From Gymnothorax reevesii (lineage: Eukaryota > Chordata > Actinopteri > Anguilliformes > Muraenidae): a stretch of DNA of 64,000 bases. Shown here piece after piece: positions 57,942 through 64,000 of this stretch. Both the position numbers and the translations under genes were made by a program. Under the pieces are notes generated by a model, which ran no database searches, was not told the origin of the DNA, and was given only the letters and a program-made list of their open reading frames with translations. The number at the start of each line of letters is the position of its first letter. Position 1 is the first letter of the stretch. The DNA lies in contig CM056577.1 of the NCBI GenBank assembly GCA_029721435.1, positions 30,720,719 through 30,784,718 of the forward strand, in the 5' to 3' direction.

Positions 57942-59399
57942 ATCAGTGCTTCATTTCCCATTGCGATCCTTCAGTGACCCACTGCCATCATATCTTTACA
58001 TGTCACTAGAGCTAACATCAGACATGTCTGTAAACATGTCATCATCGCAGTGACCTGGCAATTACCACCTAACTCTAAGACCTAGTTAATCATTTTAACA
58101 TGTTAGCTTTCTGGGAAATGTTTACGTGGAACGAATGGCTAAAAACAGAGCTGTCGCTGAATTATTTATCCAATGGGAACAAGACTCGTCTAATTATAAG
58201 TTCAGAGGCGCATTGCTGCCCAGCACAACATTATACTTACCACCAGTGGCAAAAATCGTTTATCGTATCTCATTTTACCTCAAAAGGAAATTCCTCTGGT
58301 CAACATAGGGCCTTGGACAAACTCAGTAATTGTTCCCATATTCTCTGAGAACATTTGTGGGATTTCTTCTTTCTTCAGTTGAAGTAAAATGTGGATCTAT
58401 GATGTGGCTTCTGTGTCTCCTATTAATAAAATTCAGCTGTTTGCAGGTCTATTGAATAATTTAAGCTCTTTTTACATATGAGGTTTCCCCCGGAAGAAAC
58501 AGTTTCTGGATAGAAGAAAACTGAAACCATTTGAGACCCCAAACAGTGTTACCTAAAGCAACAGCAACGAGGGCAATTATTTTTTGTGTGTGGCAGCAAT
58601 TGGGATCAAAGGAAATACAACACCATGCCTGGATTAACACACACCTGACCCATGTGGACACAATATGATTACTGGTTTCACTTTTCTTTCAGGGTTGGTC
58701 ACTTGCTGCTTATTAATGATCGACTGGAGCCAATAGTCTGCACTCTTGAAGTCATATCCTAGTGAAAGCGATCGCTCATAAAAAAAAAAGGTAAAGCACG
58801 GTTTTTGGTGTAAATGTATATTCATATTGAGGTTTGAGTTCCAGATGCCCTCTGACCCTTGACCGTGGCTGTCTGAACTCGGGCAGACTTACAAATGAGC
58901 CCTCTGAAGCAGTACTGCAGGGCTCTCTGGTGTCACAGATCGTAAACCCACGCCCTGGCTGAATATTATTACTCACAATGTGAAGAATAAAGTGCACATG
59001 ACCTGATACAATTTTATGTTCTTATTTTTACACGGATGCCCATAAGAAAAGGAGAACCCCATGAAAAAGCATTACAGACTAAAGCACAATCTTCAGTCCA
59101 TGCTGTGGAAGGGCACAGTGAGGTTGTTTTTTCAGAGTATCATTTACGAATTCTGGCTGACAAAACCAGGTGAGATAATTTGGCTTAAACCAGCAAACCC
59201 ACTAGGTCCTGAAGTACCTCTCCTTTAAAGGAAAGGATAAGCCCTGCATTCCTTTCATGGACAAACATCGGCTTCAGACTTAATAATCTGGCTTCATCCA
59301 TCGATAATTAATATTTTGTATTTTCTGACAATTCTTTATCATCACAACCAGCACTCTAGCAAATATGTAGAAGTTTTTAGGATTACATACTCCTTACTT
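57942..59399. other. Non-coding stretch
   Basis: ORFs around 58100-58997 lack motifs. No element ends recognised. Confidence 0.5.
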
Positions 59400-60659
59400 T
59401 GTTTAGCGCCAGAGAGGACCACACAAATCTTTTGCAGTCAGTGACTGCCTAAAGAGTGTAACTCAGACACCAGACACTGGGTTTCTTCCTTGGTGATGTT
59501 CTGCAAGGCATTTACTGCAGCTGTCCTCAGTTCCTGCTTGTTCTTGGGGGTGTTTTGCCACCAGTGTTGTCTTGTGTGAGAGACATGCAAGCCCCGTTGG
59601 ATTCACGTCAGGGGATTGACTCGGCTATTGTAGAACATTCCACCTCTGACTTCACAAAAATCTTGGGTTGCTTTTGCAGCATGCTTCAGGTCACTGTTTA
59701 TCTGCGCAATATAGCACCATCCTAGCTGAACCTAAGGTGATAATACAGCCCTATTAAAAATCTGAATTTATCCTGCTGTTTTTCTCATTAGTTAAATCAT
59801 TTATAAATACAGAAGAACCCATTTAATTGGTGGCCACATGACCGCACTTCACAGATGAAGTGCTAAGTTTCAGATCATGAGCAGCTCTTCCCATCTCGGT
59901 ATCTGTTCCCCTATCTCCCCCAAATTCTGATACAAGTTCATCTTGGTCTCACATGTCCATAGGATGGTGCTCTAGAACTGTACAAGCTTTTTAAAGATGG
60001 TTTTGTTTTTGGCAAACTTTCTTATTTCGAGGCTTAGAAATAGCTTATATCTTGTGGTTAAAACCTTTGTACTTGCACTGGTGCAGTGTTTTCTTGACTG
60101 TTGACTTTGGCATGTACACAGCTACCTCTTGAAGAGTGTTCTTGATATGGCCAACTGTTCAGAGGAGTTTTTTCCTCACCAGGGGAGGAAATCTCTTGTC
60201 GTCTAACATGCTAGTGATTTTCTGGGCCTTTTGATGTTCCTGAACTCAACCCAATGGTTGATTTGGCCACGCCTAATGTATTTGCCATTGCTCTGATGAT
60301 TTTATATCAACTGCAATTTGAACTTCATAATTGATATTTAGAAACAATGCACTACAAACACAAATGCCATGCTTTATATCAGCTCTGGACCTCTGCTTAC
60401 CAGTGAAACAATGAGATAATTACACACACTTGGCCAGCTGCGCAGTTATTTGGTCAACTATTTTTGGTTCCTTGAAAAAGGCACACATAAAAAAAAGCTG
60501 TAATTCATACACTGTTTGTCTGGTTTCGATGTAAATACTCTTAAATTAACTCTTAGAGTTTGCACTTTGCATATTTTTAATTTCATCTCCAGCATACAGT
60601 GGTTGACTGCTAAGGCAGAAATAACTTTGTCAATGTCCAAATGTATATGGACCTGACTG
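59400..60659 (-). mobile_element. Decayed Tc1-like transposon
   Basis: The right end GTCCAAATGTATATGG, ACCTGACTG plus TA at 60660-60661 is the terminal repeat of a common fish Tc1 family. Words such as GTGTTCTTGATATGGCCAAC, CTTCTTTCC-type segments and GTTGATTTGGCCACGCCTAA correspond to the minus-strand transposase of that family. No open frame survives, and the left terminal repeat is missing. Confidence 0.7.
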
Positions 60660-60661
60660 TA

Positions 60662-62483
60662 AATGAAAAAAAGCTATAAATTCATTTTTTGGAAATAATC
60701 CACAGCATGTCGCATTCTCGCGATATGTGCATGTATTATATATTTGTGCATTTCTATGGCTATATCAAAATATTTCCAGATTTGTTGAAGTGTATATACT
60801 GAATATATACTGCATACATGCATCACAACGTGTTGCGAATGTGCATTTGTTTGTATCTCTGATAAAACCCTCTTAACATGTCATGTTACCTACGGTTATC
60901 CATCAGGAAATCCTTTAAATCTTTACTCAGTCACAGTGCTCCTGTCTCAAACTAATTCAGTGATTACTTAGAGCTCATATAATGGAAACACTACAAGTGA
61001 AAGCCGACAGTAACACATAAGCGCCTTTGGAAAGCTTTCTGTCTTCCTGGAGTCGATTCTGACAACAGAGGATGCTTCCTATAAGTAACTCTAGTCTGCC
61101 GCTGATGTTTTTCTTGCTTGATCTCCAGACTTCATCCATTTTTGAAAATGACAGCGCCGTCGCTGGAAGCCAAGGCATGACAAGTGAAATAATGGCCTTT
61201 TGCAAAATGGAGGAAGTGAAAACTTTTTCAATAGAAAACTAATTGCGTTTCCAGAAAAGCTGTCAAAGCAGTTCTAACATAATAGACTGCCACAAAAAAG
61301 TCGATGAGTTTTTGACTTGTTTTATGTTCCGTCAGAGTTGGGGGGTTTGACTGCTCTGCATTGTCTTTGTTGGTTGTTTTTTTAGACTGTTCAGGGAACA
61401 CTGTCCGTAAACGAAGGCTTTCTCCAACAATTAATATAAATGGTTTATCGCCTACAACAGCGTATTCCTGAGTTCTGAAAGAGTTTTGCTCAAAATATCA
61501 TGTTGGTAATATTCTGACTACAATGGGTTAAAAAAAGATATATTTTAATAGTCTGATAGCAATTCTGGCTCAAAACAGCTCATACTACCCAAAGAAAATG
61601 AATAAGTTGTCCAGTGGTGGCAGTTACAATTATCAACTGAAACTTTCTCATTATATCTTGCCAAATGACTGACATCCTTGAGCAAAAATGCATGTCTTTT
61701 GAACAGCAATTTGGGCAATTTAAAATGGGTACAAAACATTTGTCTTTTACAATACCCTTCATTGAGTGTTGTTGGTTTGTAAAACTTACAGTTCACTGTG
61801 GCTGAAGAATAGATCAGGCCGGAAATTATCTAGCTGAAAGTTGTTGCACAATATTGGCATTATCTTTGAGTAATTTAACAGCCACCTCCACACATGCTGT
61901 CCTCATTCCTCCTCATTAATGAAAGCTTCAATCCAATTCTGTTTTTTTTTCTGGTAAAAAAAAAAGCAAATAATATTATGTAAGTTCACTGAATAAGTAA
62001 ATGGGGGTGACGTATAGCCTTGTTGCTACAATGTCTGACTGGGACTTGGAGGTTTGATGGGTCAGTGCCCAGTGTTTCCACAACTGCAGCTGCTGTTGGG
62101 CTCTAAAATCCACGTTCCTTTGAGTGGAAATTGGCCCCTGCTTGGTCTAATCAACAGCACGTCCTTTTTGATAGACATGTCATGCTCAAATTATCGCTGT
62201 GAAAAATACCTGGCACAAGCACTTGCCCCCAAGGTATACAATTCTGGTGAAAAATTCACACCCTTTGTATCTTTTTACACGAGAATGCTTAGGCAAGAGA
62301 AGTGTGATTTTGTTGTCCAAGAATTCTGCTTGACATCAGTTCTGTAACAGTCGGGGCCAACAAAGAGCAAAGGTGGAGTGAGATGTGTCGCACACTCCCA
62401 GAAAACGGCTTATTTCGCTTTTTCCTTCCGCCAAACAGAGTTAGCAGGAGGTCATGTGATCAGTACGGTGGCCGACAGGTACA
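60662..62483. other. Non-coding stretch
   Basis: No gene recognised. ORFs at 60975-61205 and 62054-62347 lack motifs. Confidence 0.5.
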
Positions 62484-62690
62484 AACGCGCTGCATATACA
62501 GAAACGAGATGCATATACATAAACGACGCGCTGCATATATAAAAACGAGATGCAAATACTGAAACGGCATGCAAATACAGAAACGACATGCATATACAGA
62601 AACGCGATGCATATACAGAAACGCGATGCATATAAGAAAACAGATGCAAAAGAAAAACGCTGTAAATACAGAAACACGCTCCGAATAAGA
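62484..62690. repeat. Minisatellite, unit about 19 bp
   Basis: About eleven units approximate GCGATGCATATACAGAAAC, with variants in ATGCATAT/ATGCAAAT and spacing 17-23 bases. The ORFs crossing it are repeat translations. Confidence 0.92.
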
Positions 62691-63289
62691 AAACTCTGAA
62701 ATTAAATTGTATCTCTTAAAATTAATGGGACGCTATTACATCAGGGATGGACCCTACTGATTTTCACCATGATCAGAGAAACAATATGGCCTCCATGGCA
62801 GCCATCTTGAAATCCTATGACATGCAATAACTGAACTTTGCTTTCACTCAGCAAGATTGGACTGTGCTGCCTTGGCGGAGATTTGCATTCTAGAAGTGCC
62901 TCTAGTCTTCAATATGGAACCCATTTCAGTTGTATTTGAACTTTATATTATAGCAGTGGTGGCTGGTGAGCTGAAAATTGAGGAGGTAGAGAACATCCTG
63001 AGAAACTAGTGATCAGTCTTCACCTGTGTTAAATTTAAATTAACATTAAACTTTGAAAACACTCAATATTATCAGGTGCAGCGGGTTCTTTTTCATTAAG
63101 TTAACACAAGAAATTAAACATGTCATTTCAATGTAGAAGTCCATTTCAATTAATGTATACTGACCAATATCAGACAATAGATATAACAGAAAATCGGGTT
63201 GAAATATCACCATGTTGGCTTTTATTTAACAAGGTAAAGTTCAATATTACGAAACACAAATGACTATCTGGATTTCCTATGTCCCCTGT
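62691..63289. other. Non-coding stretch with possible hAT end
   Basis: CAGTGGTGGCTGGTGAGC at about 62956 resembles the terminal repeat of a fish hAT family (CAGTGGCGGCTGGTGA). The opposite end is not in the window. Confidence 0.35.
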
Positions 63290-63875
63290 TAGCATCGCTC
63301 ACGGCAGTACACCTGCGTCTCATAGACCTCACCAGATGTCTGATTGTTGCTTGTGGAACCCTGTTCCACTCTTCGGACAGTGCTCGTCTTAGGTGACGTA
63401 CTGTAGCTGGCAGTGGTTGACGTCTCCAGAAAGTCTATCCAGAATGTCCCACAAGTGTTCTATAGATGAAAGATCTGGAGAAAGCGCTGACCAAGGAAGG
63501 ATTTGCACATTTTTGGCCCAAAGGAACTCCATACAGATAGGTACCACATGCGGATGCACGTTGTCCTGTTGGAAAGTCAGTCAGTGAGGTCAGACAAACC
63601 GGAGGAAGACTGGATGGAGAATTTCATTGCGGTAAAATGAAGGTTGGATCAGCATGAAACAGACAGTCCGTAGTGATACGATGGTCAGACGCTGGGGATG
63701 TAACACGTGGCCTACTGGATCTGGAGTGATCGGCCGTGTGTCCAGTGGCATTACACCTGGTTCTGAGGCGACTGATTATCACAGAATGCACGCCGAACTG
63801 ACGGGCAACTACCCGACTTCCGGCCTGTAGCATCACAATCGCGCATTCTCGCTTAACTTCCGTTAGTCGTGGCAT
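63290..63875 (-). pseudogene. Tc1-like transposase, central deletion
   Basis: From the Met at 63875, MPRLTEVKRECAIVMLQAGS and the helix-turn-helix SVIISRLRTR are followed by a proline/arginine linker. About 45 residues later sequence jumps to FQQDNVHPHVVPICMEF (second Asp), SPDLSSIEHLWDIL (Glu) and, after a frameshift near 63405, EWNRVPQATIRHLVRSM at the C-terminus. The first catalytic Asp region is deleted. It is a relative of the plus-strand copy at 12905-13730. Terminal repeats were not identified; the right one may lie beyond the window. Confidence 0.85.
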
Positions 63876-64000
63876 TATTACCCCTCTGATTTTTACTCAT
63901 TTTCGATGAGACTTTAATAAGCCCCGGTGTCTATGAGGAAATCAAGACAAAAATGGGAGTGTTAGGACAATGGTAGTACTTCAACCCAAGCACTGCTGAT

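Noticed and set aside
62441..62677. Repetitive FCICISFLYM-type ORFs on the minus strand
   Set aside because: They translate the 19-bp minisatellite; no start, signal or codon bias supports a gene.
1..64000. tRNA, rRNA, snRNA or microRNA genes
   Set aside because: No A-box/B-box pair or recognisable RNA gene was seen; the hairpins found are MITEs with terminal repeats and often target duplications.

Overview
The window looks like a gene desert from a ray-finned (probably teleost) fish nuclear genome. It is AT-rich and CpG-poor, has no operons or clustered ORFs, and no recognised host gene or RNA gene. It is filled with fish-typical transposon debris: several Tc1-like DDE elements, two copies of a CR1/L2/Rex1-type LINE, hAT and PIF/Harbinger DNA transposons, elements inserted at TTAA (Kolobok or piggyBac type), two solo LTRs and many palindromic MITEs. 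The organism call is an inference from this repeat spectrum; no marker gene is present. Layout: 0-3 kb is non-coding with C-rich tracts. 3.1-4.2 kb is a decayed Tc1/mariner copy. 5.6-6.1 and 10.1-10.6 kb are two solo LTRs of one family, each with its own 4-bp target duplication. 6.6-18.7 kb is mostly unannotated sequence with candidate regulatory blocks (TAATTA-rich at 10.8-10.95 kb, a CTCF-like site at 11.65 kb), interrupted by internally deleted Tc1 copies at 12.9-13.7 and 15.7-16.5 kb. 19.1-21.4 kb is a 2.26-kb TTAA-flanked foldback element with long inverted arms, 181-bp tandem repeats and a small acidic ORF. 21.7-25.4 kb holds a near-perfect 162-bp palindrome, two TTAA-type MITEs and a GTGTTAA-rich repeat. 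A possible host exon lies on the minus strand at 26.34-26.61 kb. 27.57-28.82 kb is a hAT element with a perfect 8-bp duplication. 28.8-32.3 kb is quiet, with a homeodomain-site-rich block at 31.5-31.8 kb. 32.4-35.4 kb holds a 106-bp direct repeat around a 610-bp insert, a 156-bp tandem duplication, a Tc1 remnant and LINE copy 1. 35.5-38.65 kb is a dead PIF/Harbinger element (Myb/SANT-like ORF plus transposase) whose transposase is split by a hAT element that itself contains a second hAT element. 42.0-43.3 kb has a TTAA MITE and another hAT element; 44.0-45.3 kb holds the best-preserved Tc1 transposase. 46.05-56.04 kb is a nest about 10 kb long: LINE copy 2, itself interrupted by a 2.04-kb TTAA element, lies in palindromic-MITE sequence next to a 4.3-kb element whose ends are arrays of a GTTCTTGAAC-type palindrome, all bracketed by TTAA and short inverted termini. 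57-64 kb carries further MITEs, two more Tc1 relics and a 19-bp-type minisatellite at 62.5 kb. No set of host genes working together is visible. What can be reconstructed is the order of transposon insertions. The most unusual structures are the foldback element with GTTCTTGAAC arrays, the Kolobok-like foldback carrying an acidic micro-ORF, and the triple nesting in the Harbinger transposase. All LINE copies and transposases that can be recognised are broken by stops, frameshifts, deletions or insertions.
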